A stretch of 64,000 bases of DNA, taken from assembly GCA_029215795.1 (NCBI GenBank), contig JARDYH010000005.1:162651814-162715813 (forward strand). The letters run 5' to 3'. Shown piece after piece: positions 21,629-32,550 of this stretch. Source of the stretch: Anniella stebbinsi. Lineage: Eukaryota > Chordata > Lepidosauria > Squamata > Anniellidae. Within the stretch, counting starts at the first letter, position 1, and the number at the start of each line of letters is the position of its first letter. A program made the translations under genes and the position numbers. The notes under the pieces were generated by a model. That model saw only the letters and a program-made list of their open reading frames with translations. It was not told the DNA's origin and did not search any database.

Positions 21629-23107
21629 TAGGGATGTGCACTGACCCCCCGGATCGGATCGGATAGCGGATCGGAATCAGACCTGGGGGGTCGGATCGGA
21701 TCGGATCGGATCGGAGGATGGTCGGATCGGACCGGATGTCCGATCCGGATCGGACGCCATTTTGAATGCTTTTTCCCATAGCCAAGTATTGTTTTACAAA
21801 AACGCCTATAACTTTTTCATTTTTAAAGATAGAAGGATGAAACTTGGGCACATTATACACTGGTTAGGGATAGTTATCTGTGAGAAATTTCAGAAAGATT
21901 GGTGCATGCGTTTTGTGGCAATTAATTTTTTAATAAATACCCAGAAATGCCTATAACTTTGTCATTTTTAAAGTTACAAACATGAAACTTTGCCACATTG
22001 TAGGTGGTACCTTGGGACCTATCTGTGAGAAATTTCAGAAACTTAGGTGCTTGCCTTGTGTGGCAATTAATTTTAGAAAAATGGGTAGTAGTGGGGTAAA
22101 TACATTTACGCCTCCCATTTTTTTATTTTTGAAGATACAAACAGGAAACTTGGGCACATTACAGGTACCACTTGCCTTGATATGTGTGTGAAATTTCAGA
22201 AACATTGGAGCTTGCCTTGTGTGGCAATTAATTTTTGAAACAATGAGGAAAGAAACACCTATAACTTTGTCATTTGTAAAGTTACACACATGAAACTTTG
22301 CCACATTGTAGGTGGTACCTTGGGACCTATGTGTGTGAAATTTCAGAAACATAGGTGCTTGCCTTGTGTGGCAATTAATTTTTTAATAAATACCCAGGAA
22401 TGCCTATAACTTTGTCATTTGTAAAGTTACACACATGAAACTTTGCCACATTGTAGGCGGTACCTTGGGACCCATGTGTGTAAAATTTCAGAAACGTAGG
22501 TGCTTGTATTGTGTGGCAATTAATTTTTGAAACAATGAGGGATTCATTGGACAGCACTTGCCCATAGGGATTCATTGGACAGTACTTGCCCATAGGGATT
22601 CATTGGACAGTACTTTCCTATAGGAAATCATTGGAAAGCACTTGCCCATAGAAAATCATTGGAAAGCACTTGCCCATTGAGAAATACAGTTATGCCTCCC
22701 ACTTTTTTATTTTTGAAGATACAAACAGGAAACTTGGGCACATTGTAGACTGGTTAGGGATAGTTATCTGTCAGAAATTTCAGAAAGATTGGTGCATGCG
22801 TTTTGTGGCAATTAATTTTTTAATAAATACCCAGGAATGCCTATAACTTTGTCATTTTTAAAGTTACATACATGAAACTTTGCCACATTGTAGGTGGTAC
22901 CTTGGGATCTATGTGTGTAAAATTTCAAAAACGTAGGTGCTTGTCTTGTATGGCAATTAATTTTAGAAAAATGGGTAGTAGTGGGGTAAATACATTTACG
23001 CCTCCCATTTTTTTATTTTTAAAGATACAAACAGGAAACATGGGCACATTACAGGGAACACTTCACTTGATATGTGTGTAAAATTTCAGATCCGATGCAC
23101 ACCCCTA
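21629..23107. mobile_element. Non-autonomous hAT element (N1), 1479 bp
   Basis: The exact 8-bp target duplication TTAATGAG (21621-21628 and 23108-23115) flanks ends TAGGGATGTGCAC and CACACCCCTA. The left end is packed with GGATCGGATC-type motifs. The interior has about eight related units of 140-170 bp, each with TATAACTTTNTCATTT and GGCAATTAATTTT. It also has five copies of a 28-bp repeat (GGATTCATTGGACAG, 22539-22678). The same interior occurs in inverse orientation at the right end of hAT copy 3 (about 51780-52567), so N1 is probably its deletion derivative. Confidence 0.9.
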
Positions 23108-23261
23108 TTAATGAGCAAATTTTTATTATAAGTTTTTGAATTTGTTATCAAGAGATTTCACCGATCTACTGCTTCTCATGCTGGAGTCTTATTATAAATT
23201 CTACTATTATTATATGAGGACAAATCTAGAGAATCATTCAATTCGCTGGGTTCCAGGCTTT

Positions 23262-23585
23262 TTAAGGAAAGGATCCAGAAAAGTTCTCTTTTTCTGTCTC
23301 ACCCGCTCTCACGTTTTCTATTGCCCAAAAATCAAAAGGTTCTGGCCCATGTTTTTTATCTAGGAAATGTTTAACCAAAGGTGCCCCTGTTTTTTGATGC
23401 CTTAAATCGTATAAATGTTCACCTATTCTGATCTTCAGTGGTCTTGTTGTTTTTCCTACATAGATCTTATTGAAGGGACAAGTAATCATATAAATAACCC
23501 CTGCAGTATTGCAGCTCAAAAAATCTACGATCTGTGTGGATTTGCCACTGATGGGATGTGTAAATGAGGGCATATTTGTGGTCAC
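23262..23585 (-). pseudogene. Penelope-like GIY-YIG endonuclease fragment
   Basis: The 107-codon segment contains GVIYMITCPFNKIYVGKTTR, the GIY-YIG core as found at the C-terminus of Penelope-like reverse transcriptases. It continues with LKIRIGEHLYDLRHQKTGAP and KHFLDKKHGPE. The homologous part of copy 2 is at 30299-30622. The arginine and the histidine-glutamate pair expected for catalysis are present. The reverse transcriptase that should precede it is missing. In active elements this nuclease nicks the target DNA. Confidence 0.85.
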
Positions 23586-23722
23586 TTTGCAATACCCGCA
23601 ATGGCCACATGGGTGATGTCTTTGAGGTAGGCTGACCAGATAAAATCCAGGTCAGGGCTCATGTAACTTTAACAGTTGTAGAGAAAAGGGAATTTCAGCC
23701 AGTGTCATTTGTATGCAATTAG

Positions 23723-25571
23723 TAGGGGTGTGCACGGACCCCCCGGATTGGATCGGGACCCGGATCGGGACCTCCAATTTTGTCCCGGACCGGTTCGGAC
23801 AAAATCGGAGGCCCCCCGGAATGGATCGAGTCCGATCCCGATCCAAAAATCGGAAATTTTTGGATCGGCCGCCATTTTTTTCCCCATAGACTTGCATTGC
23901 AATGCAAGTCTATGAGGAAAAAATGGCGGCGGGTGGGTAAGGGGGGGCCTAACTCCCTCCCCCCCCCCCCGGGGCCGTCCGCTGTGGACGGCCCCGGCAG
24001 GTAAACCCCCTCCCCCGCGCTCCCTACCCCCCCTGGGGCCGCCTGCTTCCATCCGCTGGCGCCCGCGGGCGCCAGCGGATAGAAGCGGACGGCTCCGGGG
24101 GGGGGGTAAGCCCCCTTCCCCGCCACTTACCTTCTCGGCACGTCCGGCGCCGGCGGCTACTACCAGCGGGCTCCGCGGCCTACTCTCGAGTAGCGCGCCG
24201 GGTGATGACATCACCCGGCGCGCCACCCTGGAGCAGGCCGCGGAGCCTGCTGGTAGTAGTAGGCGCCGGCGCCGGACGGGAGCCGCCGGGCCGGGCAGGT
24301 AAGGGCCCCCCTCCCCCCTCCCCCCTCCGCGCGCCCCCTCCTCCCCCCTCCCCCCTCCGCGCGCCCCCTCCTCCCCTCCACGCACCCCCTCCTTACCTTT
24401 CCGGCCCGGCGGCTCCCGTCCGGCGCCGGCGCCTACTACTTCCAGCAGGCTCCGCGGCCTGCTCTAGAGTAGTGCGCCGGGTGATGACATCACCCGGCGC
24501 GCCATCCTAGAGCAGGCCGCGGAGCCTGCTGGGAATAGTAGGCGCCGGCGCCGGACGGGAGCCGCCGGGCCGGAAAGGTAAGGGCCCCCCTCCCCCCTCC
24601 GCGCGCCCCCTCCTCCCCTCCACGCACCCCCTCCTTACCTTTCCGGCCCGGCGGCTCCCGTCCGGCGCCGGCGCCTACTACTTCCAGCAGGCTCCGCGGC
24701 CTGCTCTAGAGTAGCGCGCCGGGTGATGACATCACCCGGCGCGCCATCCTAGAGCAGGCCGCGGAGCCTGCTGGGAATAGTAGGCGCCGGCGCCGGACGG
24801 GAGCCGCCGGGCCGGAAAGGTAAGGGCCCCCCTCCCCCCTCCGCGTGCCCCCTCCTCCCCTCCACGCACCCCCTCCTTACCTTTCTGGCCCGGCGGCTCC
24901 CGTCCGGCGCCGGCGCCTACTACTTCCAGCAGGCTCCGCGGCCTGCTCTAGAGTAGCGCGCCGGGTGATGACATCACCCGGCGCGCCATCCTAGAGCAGG
25001 CCGCGGAGCCTGCTGGGAATAGTAGGCGCCGGCGCCGGACGGGAGCCGCCGGGCCGGAAAGGTAAGGGCCCCCCTCCCCCCTCCCCCCTCCGCGCGCCCC
25101 CTCCTCCCCTCCACGCACCCCCTCCTTACCTTCCCGGCCCGGTGGCTCCCGTCCGGCGCCGGCGCCTACTACTACCAGCAGGCTCCGCGGCCTGCTCTAG
25201 AGTAGCGCGCCGGGTGATGACATCACCCGGCGCGCCACCCTAGAGCAGGCCGCGGAGCCTGCTAGTAGTAGTAGGCGCCGGCGCCGGACGGGAGCCACCG
25301 GGCCGAGAAGGTAAGTGCCCCCCTCCTCCCCCCCCCCCGCTGTCCACTTTCATCGGCGGGCGCCCGCTGGCGCCCGCCAATGGAAGCGGCGGTGGGCGCC
25401 AGTGGGCGCCCGCCGATCCGCCGATCCGCCGAACCGGTTCGGAGCTTTTTCGGACCGGTTCGGATTGGATCGGCCGATCCAGCTGCGGGATCGGAAATCG
25501 GATAATTTATCCGATTTCCCACTGGACCGGACTCGGATCGTGGATCGGGTCCGATCCAGTGCACATCCCTA
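23723..25571. mobile_element. GC-rich hAT MITE (N2), 1849 bp, expanded
   Basis: The exact 8-bp target duplication GCAATTAG (23715-23722 and 25572-25579) flanks ends TAGGGGTGTGCAC and CACATCCCTA. It is longer than its relatives because an internal palindromic block has been amplified in tandem (24150-25320). No coding region is convincing. Confidence 0.92.
24150..25320. repeat. GC-rich palindromic tandem array, ~242-bp unit
   Basis: The palindrome GGTGATGACATCACC lies at about 24204, 24483, 24725, 24967 and 25216, giving spacings of about 279, 242, 242 and 249 bp. Each unit has inverted CTACTACTTCCAGCAGG-type arms around the palindrome and ends in a C-rich stretch with GGTAAG. The middle units are almost identical to each other, which suggests recent tandem amplification. 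Confidence 0.9.
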
Positions 25572-25707
25572 GCAATTAGTTCCTGGTGATATTCCCTCTT
25601 CATCACAACTGTTAAAGTTACATGAGCCCTGACCTGGATTTTATCTGGTCACCCTACCTTGAGGCCTGGGTAAATTTGACAAAGTCTGCTGCACCATGGT
25701 TTTTTGA

Positions 25708-26555
25708 TTATTAATGGAGGCACAGCAGTGCCTCCATTGTTAAGAGCCATCAGTAGAAAACACATTCCACCATGTTAAAGTGATAATTGGGGGGTCATTC
25801 TAACATTCATAAAATTGACAATTCTTCACCAATCTTTCTGAAATTTAAATGTGCCAGAAAGAAATGTTGGTTTTACATTACCTGAAAATTTCAAGACGTT
25901 TGGTGAAAGATTGAGGGAAGGAGAGCAGTTTAAAGTCAAAAGAATAAAGAAACCCCTGAAACTGAAACTGAAAATTGAACTGATGCCTGGCGAGTATTTT
26001 TGTGCAGCTCTCCTTACCTTCTGGAAGCCTTATTAATTAATCCAGTGGCAGGGTCTACTTTCTCCCGGTCAGGTGTAGGTGGAACTGCATTGCTTTTTTT
26101 TAAAAAAAAATCCTTCTTTAGATTTCAAATTAAAACTGTGCCTCTTTAAATAAATCTGATGGCCATTTTGAATAACTTATTCAATGCAGTGGCCATTTTG
26201 AGTGACTTAACCCCCCTCCTCTACAGTGACTGCCTCCTAGTGGATTTTCTTATAACACTGCTAACAGCCCATAAAAAACTCAAGAGATTCAGCTGAAGAC
26301 AAAAGCTTCAGTGTGTTTACTTAAAAGTAAGTCCCAACATGTTTAACTGGCAATTGGGAGGGTACCAGGTTGGGCAGGCTGATTTAGAGGAGGAAGAATG
26401 GCTGGCACTGGTAGGAGCATTAATCGCTTGTGTGTGTGTGCTGGATTGCTTCAGGCAGCAAAATGTGTAGTTGGAAATCTGATAATGTGCAGTTGAAAAA
26501 AGTGGTGAAAAAATACTGCATCTGGCTTAGTTAGAGAGGATAATAATTAGAAGTA
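25708..26555. other. Unassigned DNA, no supported gene
   Basis: Only a short hairpin (25713-25738, 11-bp arms AATGGAGGCAC) and two small GGCCATTTTGA repeats were noticed. One 61-codon open frame at 25851 is not recognised. Confidence 0.5.
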
Positions 26556-26680
26556 GTAACACATTTATTAGTATTACATTTATATCATGCCTTTTTTTCC
26601 TCTTGCAAGCAACCTAAGGTGGCTTACATGATCCTCCTCCATTTTATCAGCACAACAACCCTGAAGGGTAAAAGAGTCAG
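26556..26680 (-). mobile_element. SINE-type 3' fragment
   Basis: The minus strand reads like the 3' half of the SINE at 14772-14978, with AAGCCACCTTAGGTTGC, GAGGAAAAAAAGGCATGATATAAATG and the terminal AATAAAT-like end. The 5' part is absent. Confidence 0.5.
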
Positions 26681-27325
26681 TCTGAATTCTCTTAGCTTTT
26701 CTAATATCAGGTTGAACAAAACTATTGCGTATTCTTTTCTCCAGAACCAACATCCTTGACAGGCTTAATATAGGATTCATTGACCACAGGCTATTTTTAG
26801 AGCAAAAAAATAAAAATCCAAACTTGGATAGATTAAAGTTAAATTGAGCAATATTTCTAAACACCCACATGGCTATTCTTGGTACTGGGTCAGATGTAAT
26901 GATATCCTCTTATATCATTACATCTGACCAAGAGGATATTCAGACTCCATTTAGTCGATCAGTTGCAAAGAAGCTTCTGTAGTAAAGAGGAAGGGGAAAT
27001 CTCTGGACTGATCATTCTTTCAAGTGCCATATCTCCCCCCACAAAAACCCATGGTGTAGGTTAGGCTAAGAGTCTATGACTGGCCCAAAACCATCTAGTG
27101 AGTTTCTTCTCCTGCTCACTTTCACAGAAATGTAAAACAAATGTTTGGTAATGTTTCGGTGAATGGCATGTGCTACTTTTACACACATAACAACCCTGTA
27201 AGATACGTTAGGCTGGAAATCTAGGCCTGGCCAACTGTCTGTCTATGTCTGTGTGCCTGCCTCTTTCATATATACACTCAGAAAGACATCCTTAAGTTTG
27301 TTCTTTACTTTCTACATACCATAAA
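26681..27325. other. Unassigned DNA with a strong hairpin
   Basis: No gene. A near-perfect inverted repeat is at 26889-26928. Short SINE-like stretches (GTTAGGCTAAGAGTCTATGA at about 27060) suggest eroded repeats. Confidence 0.5.
26889..26928. repeat. Perfect 17-bp inverted repeat with 6-nt loop
   Basis: Arms GTCAGATGTAATGATAT and its exact complement flank CCTCTT. A further AAGAGGATAT follows at 26930-26939 and is complementary to the ATATCCTCTT at 26902-26911, so the sequence can fold in two alternative ways. Confidence 0.9.
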
Positions 27326-27660
27326 CTGAATTGAATTGAATTGTTTATTACGGTCAATAAACCAACACAATACCATAAACTATGTATGAATAGAGAAGTC
27401 TGTCACAGATGATACAATACATTCATTTTTGCACTTCCTAATACATTTGTTTCCCAACTAACTGACTACTAATACAGTCATGAATCTAACACTAAAATAT
27501 GTTATTTTTACTAAAGTAAGATTAAAGAATCCACATACATCAAATGCAAATCAAAGAACCTACCATTTTTCATATAAGTGTTCAAGAATTTGGACTATTT
27601 TCCTAATTATGCCATACACGGAGGCTGCCTTTTTCACAGCAGCTGGATCAACATTTTCAT
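27326..27660 (-). mobile_element. LINE 3' end fragment, tentative
   Basis: A GAATT repeat (27333-27346) followed by TTTATTACGGTCAATAAACC resembles, in the same orientation, the 3' end of the LINE fragment at 52895-55200 (CTATTTACAGTCGATAGACC). The rest of the match is weak. Confidence 0.35.
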
Positions 27661-28381
27661 GAAGCTGTCCACCTCCCCTGCTCCAAACTCTTTCTTGGTC
27701 AGTCACCGCTAATTAGCTCAGATCCTGTCAGTGTATATGTGAACTTATGGTACCCCCAATGTGCATCATTTTACACTTGCTTGCATTGAACAGCATGTGC
27801 CTTTTTCATGGCCATTCTCTCGGTATGGAGAGATCTTTATGGAGCTCCTCACAATCCCCCATTGTTTTAGCAAGACTAAATAATTTGGTATCATCACCAA
27901 ACATGGCCACGTCACTACTCACTTCCACCCTCATTCTAATATTATGAGAAAGGGAGAAACTGCCTCCCTATCCACTTTCTTCACAACATGCATATAGGAA
28001 TGAGCAATGAGATGACCAAATTTGCTGCTGACCCCAAATATTTAGGGTTTTTTAAATGAAGTGAGATTACAAAGAGCTCCAAAAGAATCTCTCCATAGTG
28101 GGAAAATGGGCATCAAAATGCCAACAACAGTTCTACATAAGCATTTGTAAAGTGATGCACACTGGAGCAAAGCATCCCAAGATCACATATACACTGATGG
28201 GATCTGAGCCTGCAGTGACTAAACAAGAAAAAAAACCTTGGGAATGTGGTTGACAGCTCAATGAAAATGTCAATCCAGTGTGTGGTGGCTGTAAAGACAG
28301 CAAACTCCTTATTAGGCATTAAAAGAAAAGCCATTGAGAATAAAACTGCAAATATCATACTGCCTTTATACAAATCTATGG
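27661..28381. other. Unassigned DNA, no supported gene
   Basis: No recognisable gene or repeat. Open frames are short and without motifs. Confidence 0.5.
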
Positions 28382-28577
28382 TAGGGTGACCAGATAAAAT
28401 CCAGGTCAGGGCTCATGTAACTTTAACAGTTGTAGAGAAAAGGGAATTTCAGCCGGTGTCATTTGTATGCAATTAGTTCCTGGTGAAATTCCCTCTTCAT
28501 CACACCAGTTGAAGTTGCAGGGGCCCTGCCTTCTTTTGTATATGGTCACTCTAGTATAGTGCCTGCACCTTTAACTG
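28382..28577. mobile_element. MITE1, left 196 bp
   Basis: It starts TAGGGTGACCAG and follows the family until CCTTTAACTG, just past the loop. The right arm is replaced by unrelated GC-rich DNA next to the Harbinger relic. Confidence 0.85.
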
Positions 28578-28712
28578 GGCGAGCCTCTCCCTCTCCGCAC
28601 TCAGCAGCATTGACCCCTGCCCCTTCAGAGCACGCCCAGCTATGTCACCAATGTCCCTTTGCACCTGCACTCTCAATGCCCCTGTCTTGTTTTCAGATCG
28701 CTCACCCACGTA

Positions 28713-29603
28713 CTATGCAGACACCATGGCTGCTTGATCCCCCCCCCAGCTCTCCCCATCACCATCCGCTGCTGAGGAAGGCAGCACCTGCCCAACGTTC
28801 ATGCAAGCACCAGCCAAATGCTGCATGTGAGTAGTGTCCAGTGCACCTACCACCTGTGGAAAGCCCAGGGCCCAAAAGTCACACATTTTCTTCTTCTCGT
28901 CCCCAACCCAGATGATGTCAACGAGGTACACTTCATTCAGCATGCGCACGGTCTCCTGGAAGATCTTGTATGCAGTGGACTTACCCACTTCGAAGATTGT
29001 GGACAGAGGCAGGTAGCCCATGTTGAATCACAGCTTGCACAGTATCAATGCAAGGTAGCAGGAGACTGGAATAGATCGCTGCATCATGGTGCATTCCCTC
29101 CGCAGAATTGGGGCCACCTCAGCCACCAGCTGATCAAACATCATGCGGGACTTTCTGAAGCTCCCACAGAAACGCTCCTCATCTCAGTCCTCTAAATTCT
29201 GCATCTCTGCCCACACGGCATCCATTCGTGGAAGCACCCAGTGGCAGATGGTATTGTGCTGTTCAAATAGATCGTCAGCCGTCGCCAGTCTTGCAATCCG
29301 GTGCAGAGCTTCCAGGACTGTTTCCCTGCCCAACAGCCCTTCAGTCACTGTGCCAGCCTCACAGGTGGGCAGCAATGGCAGAAGGGTGGCCAGGAAAGTG
29401 GGCAGCAATGCCGCAGCACCAAGGGGCCAGTGGCCGAAATCCTCCCCGAACACAAGATAAGCGGACATGGTGCCACCCAGCCACCTCTGCCTGGCACACA
29501 GGGCATCCTCCTCATTGCCATCAGCATGAGCAGTCACAGCAGCCTGGAGGGCTGCTTCCAGGCTGGACATAGCAAGTTGTTCCTGGGACATTGCCATAGG
29601 CAC
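28713..29603 (-). pseudogene. PIF/Harbinger transposase relic
   Basis: The minus strand holds pieces of a HARBI1-like transposase. A 139-codon segment (29184-29603) with no firm motif ends just before FRKSRMMFDQLVAEVAPIL, which is a typical start of the Harbinger nuclease region. A stop follows about 40 codons later. The segment at 28713-29021 continues with GYLPLSTIFEVGKSTAYKIF and FPQVVGALDTTHMQ, the first catalytic aspartate region (usually GAIDGTHI). The second aspartate and glutamate are missing. No ends or target duplication were found. It may be the remains of an element inserted in the MITE1 at 28382. Confidence 0.7.
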
Positions 29604-30298
29604 TGGTGTGGTCAGAGGGGAGGGAGGCCAAATGGAGAGGACTGGTGGGCATGCGGGAGAAGGGGCAGGCCAGGACTACAGAGGAGGTGGCACCAGGGCC
29701 AGCATGGGCTGAGCCAGTTCAGCAGTGTGGGAAGATTACATGCTGGAGACAAAAGGAGAGCAAAGCTCTGGTGCTATGTAAAAATATATTTTTCTTTATT
29801 TCTTATGTCTTATCTTCTGTATGCTCGACGCGTTTCGGTTGTGAAACCTTCGTCAGGAGCTACACAAAAACTAAAATACAAACATAAAATCATTAAAGAT
29901 TGTCTTAAGCTAGCATGAAAACAACACCCCTACACCAACTGAAGCATATCTTAGTATACATTCTTTTGCTATCCACGGAAAACACCAGAAATATTCAACA
30001 TTTGCACATTCATGTAAGAGATTTTTTTAGAAAAAACTGACCTGGAATACTTTTTTACAAATTGTTGTTATTATTCTAACAGAAAACAGTTTAAAGTTTT
30101 TGCTCATATGCCGTCCCGATAGGCTCATTCATCTCGAGATTCTGAGCTGAGGGTCAGTTGGGAAGCAATTTTAAATCATTCAGTTCTACAGCTGGCAGTC
30201 TTAATTGCCTTGTGACACAGTGATCCTGTCAACACTCTGTTAGCAGTTTGGGAAAGTTTTTATCAACCTGCTACTTTTTTCTGCTTAAGCCTTACTCA

Positions 30299-31071
30299 CT
30301 ATTGTTTATAAGAGGATAAATCTAACGAGTCATTTAACCCACTGGGTTCCAGGCTTTTTAAAGATAGAATCCAGAAAAGTTCTCTTTTACTGAGTGCTGT
30401 CTCACCCCCTCTCACCTTTTCTATCCCCCCAAAAACCAAAGAATCTGGCCCACGTTTTTTATCTATGAAATGCTTGACCAGAGGTGCCCCTGGTCTTTGA
30501 TGTCTCAAACTAGACAGATGCTCACCTATCCTGATCTTCAATGGTCTTGTTGTCTTTCCTACATACACCTTATTGCATGGACAGATAATCATATAAACCA
30601 ACCCTGCAGTGTTGCAGTTCAAAAAGTCTACAATCTGTATTGCTTTGCCACTGATGGGGAGCTAAAAGAGTGCTTTTTTTTAGTCATTCTGCAATACACA
30701 CAATGTCCACATGGGTGGTATCCTTGAGGTCTGGGTAGGTTTAATACAGTCTGCTGGACCATGGTTTTTTTATGATCATATTTGGTATGATCAGTGTGGA
30801 TTAGCCAATCCTTCAAATTTCTTGTTCTTTTAAATGTCACCATTGGTTTCATAGACAGACCTGGCAGAGCCTGAAGCAGATGCCAATTTGAGCGAATATG
30901 CTTTTGTAGATCTTTTGTGACAGGATCAAAAGGTAAAATGCATGAGATCTTATTATTGGCCATCCTTACTTTTGGTTGCAGTAGATGTTCTCGGTTAGAT
31001 GGACTCGCCTTGAGTCTGGCTGCTTCGATTATTTTCTTTGGGTATCCTCTACTCTGGAAGCGTTGCATCAT
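30299..31071 (-). pseudogene. Penelope-like linker and GIY-YIG endonuclease
   Basis: The 30628-31071 segment follows the reverse transcriptase with SRGYPKKIIEAARLKA and a cysteine-rich CGHCVYC. The next segment (30299-30622) has LVYMIICPCNKVYVGKTTRP, the GIY-YIG core, then LKIRIGEHLSSLRHQRPGAP and KHFIDKKRG. A short frame break near 30625 separates them. It matches the endonuclease in copy 1 at 23262-23585. Confidence 0.88.
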
Positions 31072-31093
31072 AATCTGAGACTCATGACAAAAG

Positions 31094-32540
31094 TCATGAT
31101 GTTCTGAGCAGTTGCGTTTTTATTCTCAAGAATTGACTGTACGGTAAATTGTTTTTGAGGGTCACTGGATGATGGCTGTCATACTTCAGCAATGTGTTCC
31201 TGTCTGTAGGTTTTTTGAACATTGTTGTAACTAAAGTGTGATCTTGTTTTTTAACAGTAATATCAAGAAAATTTACCTGTTGTGTATCATACATGCTCTC
31301 AAAACTTAAATTAGGATCCCTGATGTTGACCCATTCAATGAACTCATTCAACCTTTCCTTCATCCCTCTCCACATGAAAAATATGTCATCTATGAACCTC
31401 AACCATACGATCATATGGTGGTTGTAGTCATTTTTGGAAAATATATATTTTTGTTTGAAGTTCTGCATATACAAATTGGCAATTTCTGGTGCCATGGGGC
31501 ATCCCATTGCTACCCCTTTGGTTTGCCAAAAGAATTTCTTGTTGAACATGAAATAATTTTTCTGCAGTGCTATTTCTGCTAACGCAACTAAAAAGTGTGA
31601 AGGTGGATGCCTTACTTCACGTTTTTGTAAATTATCGAATATAATATCCAATGCCTCATCCTGTGGTATGCTGGTATAGAGTGATTTGACATCCATGGTG
31701 ACTAACAAATCCTCTGGTTGCATCTTGATCTTACTTATCCTCTGCATGAAGTGTGAGGAGTCACAAATGTATGATTGCATCGATGGAATAAAAGGTTTTA
31801 AATGATGGTCCACAAACTGTGATAAAGGTTCCAAGATGGAATCATTACCTGACACGATGGGTCTGCCTGGAGGTGGAGTTGTTCCCTTATGTATTTTAGG
31901 TGAGATGTAAAAGAGGGGGGTTCTTGGGGGGGGTTTTAAGCAAGAAGTTGTGCTCCGTTGGACTGATCCACCCCTTGGTCAGGCCCTCTTCTAAAGTCAC
32001 CTTGATGTGAGTTTTTATATCGGATACAGGATCAAAAGTGATTGGTTTATATGAAATAATGTCTTGTAATTGCCGATGGACCTCTGCCTCATAGTCTCGA
32101 TGATTTTGAATGACTATTGCCCCTCCCTTGTCTGCCACTTTTATGATAATATTGGTGTTACTTGACAAACGATTCAATGTGTCCATTTCCAAACTGGTCA
32201 TATTTTTCCAGGGTTTGCGTGTGATGGTTTCTAAATGTTCAAGCTGCTGTAACACCCTTCATTCATACAGTTGAATGGCTGGATCCACTGGTCCTGGTGG
32301 CATAAAATTAGATGGAGATCTGAAATAAGATGGTGCTCTAGTTGAAGCCACACCTTGACTCTGAAAGTAATGTCATAATTTGATATTGCGAAAATATCTA
32401 AAGAGATCCAGCCGTGTCTGTACGATGTCGTGTTTAGGGGTAGGGACATAAGAGAGACCCTCGTTGAGTACGTGTTCTTCTATGTTGGATAGAGCCACAT
32501 CAGACAGGTTGACAATCAGCGTTTCCCCCTTCTGGGCTGT
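31094..32540 (-). pseudogene. Penelope-like reverse transcriptase
   Basis: Three minus-strand segments make up the enzyme. The most upstream (part of 32373-32540) has NLSDVALSNIEEHVLNEGLS. The next (31896-32255) has IIIKVADKGGAIVIQNHRDY, a conserved Penelope motif. The main RT segment (31094-31855) has LVTMDVKSLYTSIPQDEAL with the first catalytic aspartate, KGVAMGCPMAPEIANLYM and WLRFIDDIFFMW, where FIDD carries the catalytic pair. The 253-residue RT core is uninterrupted. Breaks lie at about 31860-31895 and 32255-32372. Overall the element matches the Neptune/Penelope type. Confidence 0.9.
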
Positions 32541-32550
32541 CTGTTGAAAG

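Larger units (their letters stand above)
23628..25656. mobile_element. MITE1 with N2 inserted inside
   Basis: A MITE1 with ends TAGGCTGACC and GGTCACCCTA sits in Penelope copy 1. Its 8-bp target duplication is CTTTGAGG on the left and CCTTGAGG on the right (one difference). It is split at 23722 by an N2 element of 1849 bp with its own target duplication. Confidence 0.88.
21091..25707 (-). mobile_element. Penelope-like element copy 1, interrupted
   Basis: The minus strand carries the 3' part of a Penelope-like element: a GIY-YIG endonuclease at 23262-23585 and the 3' end at 21091-21200 with the TTCGGATAAAACCTTCGTCAG tract matching copy 2 (29756-29880). Two insertions split it: N1 at 21629-23107 and MITE1 at 23628-25656. 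Beyond the latter, 25657-25707 still matches 30710-30770 of copy 2. The reverse transcriptase is missing through 5' truncation. Confidence 0.85.
29756..32550 (-). mobile_element. Penelope-like element copy 2
   Basis: About 2.8 kb on the minus strand with the domain order N-terminal region, reverse transcriptase, GIY-YIG and a 3' end with CGACGCGTTTCGGTTGTG and AACCTTCGTCAGGAGC. This palindrome-like end is typical of Penelope-like elements. The coding region is split into at least five frames. Its 5' end abuts hAT copy 2 sequence at about 32550. Confidence 0.88.

Noticed and set aside
23705..24510. 226-codon and other open frames in the GC-rich array
   Set aside because: Same reason: low-complexity translation of N2 palindromes; overlapping frames on both strands are open.
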